64,000 nucleotides of DNA. Origin: Cristatella mucedo. Its lineage: Eukaryota > Bryozoa > Phylactolaemata > Cristatellidae. The first letter of the stretch is position 1; each line of letters starts with the position of its first letter. The DNA is taken from contig WPIO01000115.1 in assembly GCA_009760855.2 (NCBI GenBank), positions 1,200,648 through 1,264,647 of the forward strand. Direction: 5' to 3'. Positions 31,081 through 42,120 of the stretch are shown here, piece after piece. The notes beneath the pieces are model-generated. The model saw nothing but the letters and a program-made list of their open reading frames with translations, made no database searches and had not been told where the DNA came from. The translations under genes were made by a program, and so were the position numbers.

Positions 31081-31089
31081 TATTTATGC
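31081..31089 (-). promoter_or_regulatory. TATA-like box upstream of the ubiquitin-like frame
   Basis: On the minus strand the sequence is 'ggcataaatagg', about 50 bases upstream of the ATG at 31031. That places a start site near 31055, a normal spacing for a TATA promoter. This is a sequence match only; no other promoter element was identified. Confidence 0.35.
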
Positions 31090-31369
31090 CCACCCTTTGT
31101 GCTGCCACCTGGTGGCGCAGCTGACTCAGCGGATGCAGCCCAGTGCGAGACTGGAAAACAAAGGGCCAGCTGGAACCGTGTATTGATTTTCACGTCTTAG
31201 CTCAGAAATCCTGAGCTAATAAGGCGGAGATACTCGCAGCGGGTCTTAAGCTGGACCCTATCCACTACATTCTTTGTTAAACTACTTCTGGTTGAGGCGA
31301 GGTGCAAGCAATTGCTATTTTGGCTACGACAACTCAAGCTCGTTTTGGCTCATGGGTTAAGGTGTTTAT

Positions 31370-31860
31370 GAATAATAATACTAATAATATTGCACTTGAA
31401 AGAGTGCTCTAAGAAAACTCAATATCTTTCTAGGCACTCTATATGCGATCAAAAAAGCACGTTCAAATAGTTCGTTATGTTACGCTCGACCACCAACCAG
31501 AATAACATAGTTAAACGTCACTCGCGTATGGTTGGCATGCAAACTTTGTTGGTAGAAGTGTGCACAGTATCAGCAGGCACAAACTCTCTTATTACTGTCA
31601 TAAATATACGCGTTTTTAGCGGCTTTTAAAATCTGGACAAATAAGTTAAGGTCGTGACGCAATCCGGGGGTGAAGTTCCATACTTTGGGAACGTACGAAC
31701 TAAAGCCGCCCACTCCAAAGTAATGTAGGCCTTTAATGACCGAAGTTATGTGCTAGTACGACCGCTATTGGGGCGACTGAGCTGCGTTGCATGAGCCAAA
31801 CACTAGCAACGTGATTACGATCGGTTAAGGTGAGGTACAGAGGATTCATACTCTAGTTGT
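31370..31860 (-). mobile_element. LINE-A 3' part, decayed
   Basis: An AAT-rich tail (31370-31392), 'agagtgctctaag' and 'tttctaggcactctat' mark the antisense 3' end. Further up, 'gggaacgtacgaactaaag' matches the antisense 'SYAPKAWNSL' region. Heavily diverged. Confidence 0.6.
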
Positions 31861-32252
31861 CTTTCCTCAAATTCAGCATTCACCATCTGTCCATAACAAC
31901 AGATACATCTCTACGACAGCAATATATTTGTTACAGAGAGTTTCATCTGTAGCGCAGCACGCGATAAAAGCGCGAAAAATTATTCAGGATCGTACATCAA
32001 ACTGGCTTTGAATTTGTTTCTGGGAAAACGCCATTACAAACGGAACTGATGCCGAACGTGCATGTCGGGAGAACTTGAGCTTAAAGTTTGTAAGGATAAC
32101 TTAACTAAGGCTTGTTTCTCGGACATTAAGTACACAACTCAAATATCAGGCAATACAAAGAAAACGTATCTTTTGCTTTAAGCATTCAAGATTAAAAAAT
32201 TGAGTGCGGAGTTTTCACGCAAAACCTATTAGTCAAATCGCGTAGCTCCATT
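31861..32252. other. No recognisable gene
   Basis: No domain, RNA gene or repeat was recognised. Confidence 0.4.
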
Positions 32253-32447
32253 TTAGCCTAGCTTGGAGACGGATACTACATGGGACGCGGTACATACATT
32301 TTCGACATCCCATACCGACTTCAAAAACTTGCTACTTGCAATGCAAGTGTGCCTGTGCGCATTTGCGACCTGACGCTTACGCATTCGAGGAAAACAGCAC
32401 AGCTTAGCACGACTGTCACGAGAATCACATTTGCAACATTGAACCAC
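32253..32447 (-). pseudogene. Possible THAP-like zinc-finger fragment
   Basis: A 64-codon minus-strand frame begins 'MVQCCKCDSRDSRAKLCCFP'. It has a Cys pair C4/C7, an 'FP' at 19-20 followed by basic residues (RMRKRQ), and 'VCTASH' at 51-56. THAP domains have C-x2-4-C, an FP box and a C-x2-H about 35-50 residues later at a protein N-terminus. Here the last pair is C-x3-H and the invariant Trp after FP is missing. THAP domains occur in P-element-like transposases and in host regulators. The match is suggestive only. Confidence 0.3.
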
Positions 32448-32514
32448 TTATAGCCTATCTGCACTGCCTTTTAAAATAATGTAAACATGAAGGTAATTCA
32501 ATTGCAGTTAAGTT

Positions 32515-32775
32515 ACGGCTTAATGACTTCAAGGTTCCGTCAGTCACCTTTGTGCTCCGTCATCCTCCTGCCCTCGCGTAGCCGATCCATCACAACTACT
32601 CGCCCATCCGTCTAGGCATTATAGCACCCTCTTTATACTTTTAAATGGTGAAGCATTCCTCGAATTAAGCTAAAATGTTGTGGATACGGCACTTTTAGTT
32701 CACGTGGTCCGAAAGCCCAGAAACCACTCCCGACAGACTTCAAGCAGCATCTTGACTGGGAGACAGTAAATGAAG
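32515..32775 (+). mobile_element. LINE-A C-terminal relic
   Basis: 'aatgacttcaaggttccgtc' aligns with the family 'attgacttcaaggttttgtc', and 'gtccgaaagcccagaaacc' with 'gctcccaaagcctggaact'. Many indels are present and no frame survives. Confidence 0.45.
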
Positions 32776-33099
32776 TTTCAAATCATTAGGCACTTAGAGC
32801 TATTTCAGGGGCTCTGTGATTAATGTCTGATGTGTTTAGATGCACCGGCGTCATGCCAGTTACCATTAGCAATAATAACAATTAGCCATGGCATAACTAA
32901 AATCGTATCATGTTATCTTTGTAGGCCATACGCCCATTTCCATAAACTACCACAAACTTTTCGATCGTGGTTACATTACAGCACTGGTAATATACCTACA
33001 AAGAGACTATTTTCCTAAGGCTGCATTCAAGGTGTATTGATTGTTATAATTTATAATGAGTTCCTATTATAAGGTCTTATAACCGTGTTAGGTAATTTC
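32776..33099. other. No recognisable gene
   Basis: A 62-codon plus-strand open stretch (32830-33018) has no motif that I know. No repeat was recognised. Confidence 0.35.
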
Positions 33100-33260
33100 T
33101 TCCTAGCTGTATCTTTACAAGGTCACAGTGTGGATCAAGGGGTACTTAGACGGAAAAGCTTGAGATAATTCACTTAAAGATTGAGCCGCTTTCCATTAGC
33201 TTCCGTCGGCAATAGATGTCATGCCACCCAACGAAAAGATTGGGCACATAAGACTGCAAG
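33100..33260 (-). mobile_element. LINE-B 3' end relic
   Basis: 'ctgtatctttacaaggtcac' and 'gagccgctttccattagctt' follow the antisense LINE-B 3' untranslated region ('gtatctccgtctgtaactcc', 'aagcggctttcggta'). Only about 160 bases can be aligned. Confidence 0.45.
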
Positions 33261-33394
33261 GTGCACTGTTCTAGCCGCCTGGACAAATTTTTAGTATTTC
33301 TGATCAAATTGGTATTAAATTAAATTAAGCTGGTTAACACAGGTTTTGACCTGTATTAAAGGCTATTAAAAGAAGCTTTTTACCAATGCTATGA

Positions 33395-34060
33395 GATTTA
33401 ATGTAGCATAGTGTATTTCTTTCATTTACAAGACAAAGCCACAAAGACTTCTCAGGTGCATCGCAGGAGAAGTATGTATAGCTCACATAAAGAGTAAGCA
33501 CCTTTTGGTAACCGTTCTGCAGCAAACAGGCAACTTCACCTCTAATGAAAGAAAGTGTGCTAAGCCAAGTCAGGATGTTAATCTAGGTACTGAGAAGCAG
33601 TGCAGTGGCAGCTCGGGGCGGCTGCAAAGAATTCCTCATAGCCGACAGAAGCAGCGTAATTCTCGTCCTATGACCTTAGTGGAAGACACTGCCATAGCCT
33701 AGGCCTTGCTCAGCTAAAGCATCTTTTACCAACCGTCTTTAAGCTGATGAATTGGATAGCTAATGTGTCTAACTTGTCCACAGAGCTTCTCACTGTACGA
33801 GGAACCTGACACCGGTGGAGCACCTCAGCTAGGTATTGAGGACCAAAGCGGTGGTGGACCTTTGCACCAGCATTAGACAACTTTCGCTTAGTAGCCGTTG
33901 TTCAAAAGGCAGCCATCGAGCATCTTCCAGCACAAAATTTACATATTCAGACCTCAAAATCTATCTCGGCCTGAGAGAAGCAGGACGGATGGTAGCTCAG
34001 TGAGAACAAAGAAGCACATTACGAGCTAACGCAGCAACATCAATCACCTAATCATTTGAT
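33395..34060 (-). mobile_element. LINE-B 3' part, decayed
   Basis: A second antisense LINE-B begins with 'caagacaaagccacaaag', continues through 'cgcaggagaagtatgtatagc' and the C-terminal block ('ggtggagcacctcagctagg' at about 33812), and fades near 34060. It follows the shorter relic at 33100-33260 head to tail. Confidence 0.6.
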
Positions 34061-35469
34061 AACTCTCCAGCGTAATAAACCATACTCTCTATTCAAACCT
34101 GGGTCCTTCTGCATATCTATGCTTAATGAGATTACAGTAAATTCCCAATGCTTTCAACTGCCAAAAATTCACGTGAAAAACCAACGCTGGTAATCGGGAC
34201 AGCATAATTCCTAATGCTATACTGCCACTTGTCCACTTACGAATAGATATGGACCCTCAAGAATAAGAGGAATGTAATGGATTTGAGTGGAAAAGGTTCT
34301 CTGAGCCGTCCTTGAAAAATTGGCGAAATTCTCTGCCGAAAATATTGAATTAAATAACGTATAATTCTGCATACAATGCCATTCTAGTGGGTACATTTTG
34401 AGGTATCTGCCAAATCTTCATGTTACAAAGGTTTTTTCAAACTTCTGCAGGCGAGCCATAACCACTGTCGATTTATTCGTCAGCTAGATGTCCCCAAATC
34501 TTCCGCTCGTGATTTAATTTATTTTCTGAATACTTTGTTATGATGAGGATTGTAAAATCGCAGCTTAAATCTGCCAGAGTACATCCTACTGCGTTTATTT
34601 CACCATAGCATTGCTAGATTAAGACGTCTAAAATCTATAAGTGATACAATAATTACTTAGAAAAAGACCCAAATAGTTTTGCAATCGTACGTAAGATTAT
34701 ACGGTTGCAATTAGCTGCCAGTACTCATGGCTTAATTAAATTTTCAAATTGCGGGTGACATCTATTTTATCCACAATCTCTGTAGTCTAGATATAAAATA
34801 TTACTAGGGATCCTTTCACAGAGAATACATCATATGAAACTCTTAAAAAAGGTGACATCATTCGTTTGGGTTTCGAGTATTGTAAATGGAACCAATATCA
34901 TAAAATATTGGCCAATCTGGCGACCTCGGCATAGTAAGTATAGATGCAAGTCATCCGCCCGCTTAGGGGTCGTCCTGAATTTGGTACGTAGGGGAGGCTA
35001 AAGGTCGTTGCAGAGAAGTGGGGGCATGTGGTCAGTGAGTTTTTATCTGTTATATACATGGCTATTCTCTTATTATTTCCTTACTAACGTTATAGCTATT
35101 GCTTATGACTACATGGAGCTATTTTTCCTACAGGATCCTCGTGCTTCACCAGATCATTTGACCCGATCGTAAAATAAAACCGTGCGATTCCTGTTACTAT
35201 TACTGTACGAAAGCCAGTCTTAAGGGCACTACTAGTACAATGCAGAGGTAGAGCATTTAAGTGCGTTATGCAATCTAGTGCATTTTAAGCATGCCAGCCA
35301 CAACTTGATGCAGAAAGTCATAGTTCGTCGTGGGCTATTTAGAATGGTTTAGGCACCTTTGCAAGCACTTTACGGAAGCGGCTGTTAGATCGTCTCGTGT
35401 TGTTTTTAATTTCATAACATACTCTCAGCCGACGGCCTAGTTCCAGGCTCTGTGAGAGCAGGAAGTTCA
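34061..35469. other. No recognisable gene
   Basis: AT-rich, with only short open stretches. No repeat or domain was recognised. Confidence 0.4.
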
Positions 35470-35745
35470 TGACCGTTCTCTGAAGGATTTAAAGTTAGTA
35501 CAAGATTATATTCTGAAAAGAGATGTGCTTGGACTATCAGTTGGCCTGATAAGAGAGATAGGCTAGAGCCAAAGAGCAAAGGGACCTATAAGTAAGCGAC
35601 CAAACTTCAAAGTTAATGGGTTGACTGACTGTGAGCCACTGCATGTCAGCAAGGAATGGTGCACTGTGCTGTAAAAGCTGGAAAGCTCACGGCAGACTAG
35701 TCTAGCTACACAGTGTTTCACCCGCTTGAAGCACAAGGATATGAC
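35470..35745 (-). mobile_element. LINE-A internal relic
   Basis: 'gagataggctagagccaaag', 'gggacctataagtaagcgac' and 'gccactgcatgtcagcaagg' match the antisense C-terminal block of LINE-A (compare 59130-59230). No frame is left. Confidence 0.55.
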
Positions 35746-36019
35746 AGGAAGGACGACCAGTGATCATTTAATTGCAGTGGCCACGACGTGGTTTTATGAA
35801 TGCATTCTGAAATTTAGATGTGCTATACCAGTCTAGGCAATCCATAACTGAATACGAGAACTCAGGGCACCATTGATACGCCATAGCTAAATATTACCCT
35901 TCCGTTTACTCTTTTTCCAAGTGAATGTGCATTTCAGAAATGAAATGTAGAAACACTGCATTCCACTTTTAGCTTGATGTTAGTAAGAGCCCAAAAATCT
36001 TACAAAATTTACCTCGAGT

Positions 36020-37442
36020 AATAACATTAACGTTATTATTGTACTTAGTAAAGCACCCTCAAGGAACTTAATCTCTTTCTAGGCGGTTTACACTTGCTGC
36101 AAAGTGAAATGCAATTGAATTGTAAGCAAAATCATGCTTGAAAAACAAACAAAATAATAAACATGGTTAGGGTGACATGCACAGGGTCAGCATGCAAATG
36201 TGGTTAGTGGCAGCATACACAGTGTTAGTGCACATAAGCACGTGAAGGACCAATCACAGGGACCAACTAAATACTGTCCTAAATAGGTGTGTTTGTAAGT
36301 TCCGTTTAAATGTGGTCAGGTAATGGGATGTCGTGATGCAGGTCGGGAGGGAGTTCCTGGTTTTGGGAGCATACGAACTTAACGCCCGGTCTCCTAAGAA
36401 TTTAAGTGTGTACAAGGAATTTGTTCACTGTTGGAATCCGAAAGGCAGGTGGTACGATGCTTGGCCTGATGGGGTAGTAAATCTAAGAGATAAGCTAGAG
36501 CTATAGAACGAAGGGACCTAAAAGTGAGCAACAAAACCTTGAAGTCAATCCCTTGCTTGACCGGTAGCCAGTGCAAGACTGCGACAAGTAGAGTAATGTG
36601 GCAACCACGACGCTCACGACAGACAAGCCTACCTTCACAGTTTTGCACCAGCTGCAATTGCCTGATCTCACATGCTGGTCGGCCAGTAAGCAGTGAATTG
36701 CTAAAGTCAAGGCGGGATGTCACGAATGCACGGACCATCTTAGGTGTGGTATCCCTATCTAAACAAGCCGAATTTTAGCAATGTTATGAAGCTGAAAATA
36801 GGCTGATTCGACTGTGGAGCTGATATGGTCGTCCAACGTGAGGTCGCTTTGGAATATGAGACCTACATTTCGAGCTGATTCCTCTAGAGATATACTGGCA
36901 GAGCCTATTTGAGACTCGGCCTTTCCAATATCTGAATCACACTGGGTTTGCCCATAGCTAGTAAGTTTGTTTTATCATCGTTTAGTTTTAGAAAATTGGC
37001 TGCCATCCATCTGCGGATGACATCAATACATGCACCTTATCAGTCGAGAGAATTTGAGGTGCTCGAATGCTGGGAGGGATCTAAGCAAAGGTACAACTGA
37101 GTGTCATCCGCATATACCGGAAAGCCTAGATTGTGCTTGGCAATCAAATCAGCAAGAGGGAGAGTATAAACCATGAAAAGAACCGGACCTAGCACGGAGC
37201 CCTGAGGTACTCCAAATTTCACAGGTACTTCAGATGATATCTGTCCATTCATGTCAATACTCAGGAGTCTGCCACTGAGATAGGACCTGAACCACTGCAG
37301 AGCAGAGCCAGTGATGCCCAGGCGAGATGAGAGGCGCTACAAAAGAACTGTGTGATCGATATTATCAAAAGCGTCCGAAAGATCGAGCAAAACAAGCAAA
37401 GACACTCTACCCGTGTCTGATTTCTGAAGTAGGTCGTTTGTA
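36020..37442 (-). mobile_element. LINE-A from RT to 3' end
   Basis: In minus-strand order: RT finger and palm (37440-37261 in broken frames; 37252-37040 carries 'VPVKFGVPQGSVLGPVLFMV' and a catalytic YADD), the C-terminal block (36738-36394, 'MVRAFVTSRLDFSNSLLTGR') and the hairpin and TTA tail near 36030-36060. Beyond 37442 the RT sequence is cut off and about 150 bases of other DNA separate it from an endonuclease fragment. Confidence 0.85.
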
Positions 37443-37588
37443 ACCGGGTTCCAGGGGACAGAGGATAATTCCCGCCAAACCCAGCAGTACTCCAGCCAAG
37501 CTGCTGCTGACCAAGCTGCCGAGCCAGGGTAAGACGAGTCAGGTTAATCCTCTTTACAATAAAGCATGCACCAACAACTACGGGGAAA

Positions 37589-38206
37589 CTAAACAAGTCT
37601 AAAGAAATTGTAGCTCACGATTATAGCAACTCCACCACCAGTTTTGATTGATCTTGGGGTGTGAAAGAACCAGAAACCGGATGGAATAGCTTCTTTAGTT
37701 GTCGGGCAGTTAATCGATTTCAGCCAAGTTTCAGTTAGGGCGAGCAGGTCGATACCATTTTCAAAAATAAGGTCGCTTATTACCTGAGGTTTTTCGCACG
37801 TTGAGTGAGGATTCCAAAGGCAAGCCTTAAGTCCGGCCGATGGAATTATAACAGGCCTAACGACTACTAATTTAGAGAGATTTACAGTGATGCATGTGGG
37901 GGAGCTTGCTGAGCGGTTTGATACAATGCTAGGAATACTGAACGAGCGGCTACTCAGCTTGCAGTTCCTGCCCAACGAGTTGCTTCTTAGCTGGCGGTTC
38001 CGGCCGCGGCGGCGGCTGCAGGTTGCTTTTCTTTTGTTAATGTATAGTTCATGAACCTTAGCGACAACATTAATATCCAGGAATGCATTTGATCTACGAT
38101 GACAAAGCGATAGCAGCTGCTGACGATCATAATGAACAAGCAGGCTACTAACCGCCGGCGTAGCTAAGGCAGCTGCTGGTGTGGGAGTCCCAGCAGCCCG
38201 AAGCAA
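37589..38206 (-). pseudogene. Non-LTR ORF start with endonuclease N-terminus
   Basis: A 205-codon frame starts at an ATG at 38206 with an Ala/Pro-rich lead, a basic stretch ('RKATCSRRRGRNRQLR', about residues 59-74), and then the start of an APE-type endonuclease: 'LKACLWNPHSTCEKPQVISD', 'GIDLLALTETWLKS' (catalytic Glu intact) and 'TGGGVAIIVS'. It stops soon after, without the GDFN and SDH boxes. It differs clearly from the LINE-B endonuclease and probably belongs to LINE-A, whose RT lies downstream on the same strand, with the middle of the element missing. Confidence 0.7.
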
Positions 38207-38459
38207 TAAGTGGTTAGATGTCCAGAGGCACGTAATAGCTTATGCTCTAGGGTCGAAATAAAAATCCGAATAACTTTAAACCGGTCTTAGCTGTATCGTT
38301 TACGTATACGATGTTCGCAAGAACATCGGTTTTCGGAAGTATTATGCAATGAACGTGAATGCACGTTAAAGCGCTCAGGTTAGGAGGCGATAATTTGAGT
38401 GATCTCACACGTTTTACACACACTTTATTTTATTATTAATATTACTGCACCAGTCGTGT

Positions 38460-38578
38460 AGTCACTCTAGTCGACCATGGTCGGACCTGGGTCATGAGGT
38501 TGAGTCCTGGGGCATGCTTGAACCGGCTGGTTACACACTTCGTCGTCTTACAGTGAAATAAAAATGAATTATATTTGT
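38460..38578 (+). mobile_element. SINE-2 copy, diverged
   Basis: 'gtcatgaggttgagtcctgg' corresponds to the B-box area of SINE-2 and 'cagtgaaataaaaatgaatt' to its 3' end 'gctataaaaatgagtt' (41450-41461). The hairpin part is degraded. Confidence 0.4.
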
Positions 38579-39255
38579 ATTGTAGCATTCGTTTCTTTAA
38601 AGCGCGAAACTTGGGATATATCCGAACATTTATTAACTGTGCTGATTTATGGTGTTTATGTTCTCTTTTCCATGCTGTCTCTTACATATTATCATGCTTA
38701 AGGAAAAGATTTAGATATATGCAAGATATACAGGTTTCCAAGTAAACGATGGGACGTCGATCTTTTAAGCCAATTTTCAAGTTTCTAGGTCTTGAAAATG
38801 CCTAAAGTTTCTGGAAGACTGAATCAATATATTAAGATTAATTAAAATGCGGTCTAGATTAATGCGTTCCCTAAATGAAAAAAACCTTTGATGTGATCTT
38901 ACTAGTTTTTGAGTGGTGAAAAATCCACAGCAGCTTGGTTGATCCAAGATGGCAAGCATGAGACATCATATCCCTCCAGTTTTGGCTTTGCTGTCTTTCA
39001 GCAAGCTGCCTAGAGTAAAGGACACACAAATTGCTGGCACCTCTGCCTGACGAACTCACCTTCAGCTGATACCCATTGGATACTGGATTATTGCAGAAAG
39101 CAACCGTGGATTGAAACGATGTTGATACTTCAAGTGTGTATTACCTAAGGATTGGTGAAATACATCTTTTTAATTTGTTCGAGAACGACTTGATGGATGG
39201 AAGCAAATGATAGAGAAAGACAGCATGCCAATGGAGCGAGGAGGTTCGACAAGCA
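38579..39255. other. No recognisable gene
   Basis: Two short minus-strand open stretches (38777-39059) have no recognised motif. No repeat was recognised. Confidence 0.35.
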
Positions 39256-39860
39256 ATACTGTATCTCTGTATGTAACTCCACAAAGCGACGACAACTATG
39301 TGGTTGTTCCACAGGAGTGTTTTGTCGCTCTTTCTCAGCCTAAGTGACTTTCCGTAGGCATTCGCAAGCCAAAATACGTCATCTCACACGATAAATGGAA
39401 AGAGGAAAGCATAGTAGAGTCAGGAGAGCAGATGAAATAGTGAGTAGCATGGAAGTAGCAGTCCCGGACTGCTAGAAATAATGAATTATAGTCTGCAGCA
39501 GTTTAGTAGTTGCTGACGCACAAAAATAGTGGAATTGTGTGCCACAGTATAATATTAGCTGATCGAAAGCGTTTTATGTCAATGGTCTGTAAGCGGAGGA
39601 ATTGACCATCTTATACATCGCCCACAGGGTCTGAGTGTAAAAGAAGGCTGAAACTGGTGGAGCAGCTTAGCTAACTATTAAAGAGACAAGCCGAGCACGA
39701 CCCTTTAGGCCAGATTAAAACCTCAGCTCTATAGCCTATACTCAGCCGGCAGCCATCCAAGCTCTTCCGTAAAAACTGACGATCGGTGCGACCGTTAAAA
39801 TATTTCTCGGCCTTAAGGAAGGATTTCGGATACCGGCTGAGTATCCAAAACGAAGTACAT
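39256..39860 (-). mobile_element. LINE-B 3' part, decayed
   Basis: The 3' end 'gtatctctgtatgtaactcc' at about 39261 is followed by 'cctaagtgactttccgtagg' and the C-terminal block, of which 'SLDGCRLSIGYRAEVL' (39865-39671) corresponds to 'ELGWLPVEQRIQSKFL'. Upstream RT is absent. Confidence 0.65.
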
Positions 39861-40093
39861 TGCAAGGTAAGATAACGATATCAGGTGCACAATAATTAAA
39901 AATGATCCATCCTTATTAGCAGTACTCTCGCGTCTAAAGTGGGTCGATCTGAATAGCCGAAGTCAGTGAGATTTTAGTATAAAACTATGGCAAGTTAATT
40001 CATTTGATAACCATGGTTGTGGGCCAGTGCTAAATAGAGAAAGGTGAAACACCTTAGTCGAATTCAAGTTTCTGTATGGGGTTAAGCCAATAG

Positions 40094-40131
40094 ATGTATA
40101 TATAAATATATGTATATGTATGTGTATATAT

Positions 40132-40187
<56 letters not shown>

Positions 40188-40214
40188 CTATATATATGTG
40201 TGTGTGTGTGTGTA
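40094..40214. repeat. TA/TG microsatellite
   Basis: Interspersed TA, TATG, CA and TG dinucleotide repeats, with the longest pure TA run near 40147-40173 and TG at 40197-40213. It is imperfect compared with the run at 7132-7220. Confidence 0.95.
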
Positions 40215-40569
40215 TGTTAAAAATTGGAGAAGATTTAACTAATATGACTTAAAGTAGGTGCACATAATGGCTTTGAAAAAATCCCCAGCTACAATCAAAC
40301 AAGCAAAAGATGACTATAATATGCCTTTAAAAAACCTCAAGACTTACTTTACCAGCGTAACTAAGTCCTTATGTCACCTGCCGTTCGACTAATACCAAAA
40401 ATCAGGTTACAGATTCAGAAGTCTTTAAAAGCTATCGATTAACCAACGGACTTAATCCCACTCACAAAGAGAAGGGACAGGCGCCGTTTACAAAAAGAGA
40501 GCAGTTAAATAAGTTGGTGTATCATCAAAGATTCAAAGGTAGCTGCCAAGGAAAGCTGAGAAGAATATG
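40215..40569. other. No recognisable gene
   Basis: AT-rich, no frame or repeat recognised. Confidence 0.35.
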
Positions 40570-40728
40570 GTGTAATGCAATGTAATATCATGTAATGTAA
40601 TGCAACGTATCTCCATTTGTAACTCCACAAAGCTACAAAGACTATGTGGAAGTTAAAAAGGATAGATTTATGTAGGTCAATATCAGCCTAGGCGGCACTT
40701 GGTACGTATTTGGTTGTCAACAGACTTC

Positions 40729-41004
40729 ACACACCTATTTAGGAAAGCATTTAGTGGGTCCCTGTGATTCGTCTTTGATGTGCTTATGCGTGCTGACACT
40801 GTGCATGCTGCCACTAACCACACTTGCATGCTGACCCTGTGCATGTCACCCCTAACCATATTATTCATCTCGTTTGTTTTTCAAGCATGATTTTACTTAC
40901 CATTCAATTGCATTTCACTTTACAGCAAATGTAAAGCGCCTAGAGAGAGATTGAGTTCTCAGAGGGCACTTTATCAATTGAATTATTATTATTATTATTA
41001 TTAC
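40729..41004 (+). mobile_element. LINE-A 3' end inserted in LINE-B
   Basis: It starts in 'cacacctatttaggaaagc' (the C-terminal 'TYLFRTAF' region) and runs through the 3' untranslated region and the hairpin 'aaagcgcctagagagagatt' to a (TTA)n tail at 40980-41004. LINE-B text continues on both sides in the opposite orientation. Confidence 0.8.
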
Positions 41005-41341
41005 CGCAAAAAACGATAAAATAGGAAGCATTGCAGAGTCAGGAGAGCAGTTGAGGTAGTGGGAAGCATGGAAGTAGCTGCTCGGGACCACAGGAAAGAA
41101 TGAGTCAAAGTCGCCAGCAGGAGAGCAGTTTGAAAGTCTAGGACCTACAGAGCTAAAGCTTTTGTCGCTTAAGGCCTTTAAGTAATGGCATGGAATATCT
41201 ATTACATCAAAAATGCAGGACTGGAGGGTACAATGAGGCTGAAACTGGTGCAACTGTTCAGCTAGGTATGGGGAGCTAAGTCTTTGCGGGGCAAGTGGGT
41301 CAGAGTAAGAAGTTTTCTCTGTATCCCTTATTCGAATGGTG

Positions 41342-41465
41342 GCCATAGTAATGTGCTCGCCACAAGAAAATCGGACTGAGGTCGTGGGCTCGAGGGCCGA
41401 GGCATACGTGAAGTACCTGAATAGACATTAAGTTCTATTAGGGCGCTATAAAAATGAGTTACATA
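41342..41465 (+). mobile_element. SINE-2 inserted in LINE-B
   Basis: 'gtgctcgccacaag', the B-box-like 'gtcgtgggctcgaggg', and the 3' part 'gacattaagttctattaggg' then 'cgctataaaaatgag' match the copy at 8826-8946. LINE-B is continuous across it in the antisense direction. Confidence 0.6.
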
Positions 41466-42120
41466 TCTATATATTCATTTATAGCGGCTCATTTAGCAGA
41501 GGACACACGTGGTCAAACCTCTTGGACTTGAAAACTAGTCTTGCAGCCATATTAATATTCATTTGCAGTGGGCTATTATTTTATGGAAGTCTAGCCAAAA
41601 CGTAATTACATAAATTTAGGCTACATAGAAATAAAAAATCAGCTGACTGGTTTGCAAGCCACAAGGGAAGACAGCTCCTTATCATACCTATGGATTGGAC
41701 GCGATGGCTCGCTCTAAAAGCAGTTTTCTGAATGAAGCTTTACAATTTAGACAGGTGTTGAAAATGACACATACATTTTGAGTATGCGGTAATGTTCACA
41801 CAACTGCGCTTTGGGTTTAATAGGAGGAGCAGTTACATTTATCGTCATATGATTTCGAGAAATTGTCCAAAAACCAGGATTGAATCTCGGTGAGGAAAGC
41901 ATTCAACTAATCAGTTGCTGAAACAGATTCAGACCGTTTGAACGACAAATACAGCTGATTGCAAATAGAGAATAGCTAAGGACTGACAAGGGACCCTTCA
42001 TTGACTCCGCATGTGACTTATTTGTTGGATGAGACATAAACCTCAATCGACATGAATTGAACACGATCAGACGAGTAAGATATATTAACATGTCAGTGCA
42101 CTATCTGCCGAGACGACAGT

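Larger units (their letters stand above)
40570..42120 (-). mobile_element. LINE-B, 3' half, split by two insertions
   Basis: The tail (tgtaa)n and 'gtatctccatttgtaactcc' lie at 40575-40625. The copy stops at about 40728, resumes at 41005 after a LINE-A insertion, and continues through the C-terminal block (41346-40915 region, 'LAEQLHQFQPHCTLQSC'). It is interrupted again by SINE-2 (41342-41465), then runs on into the RT region to about 42120. Decayed, no long frame. Confidence 0.7.

Noticed and set aside
31098-31200. Possible third tRNA-derived SINE ('tggcgcagctgactcagcgg')
   Set aside because: The A-box-like part is attractive but the B box ('gctggaaccgt') is poor and no second copy was found in the window.
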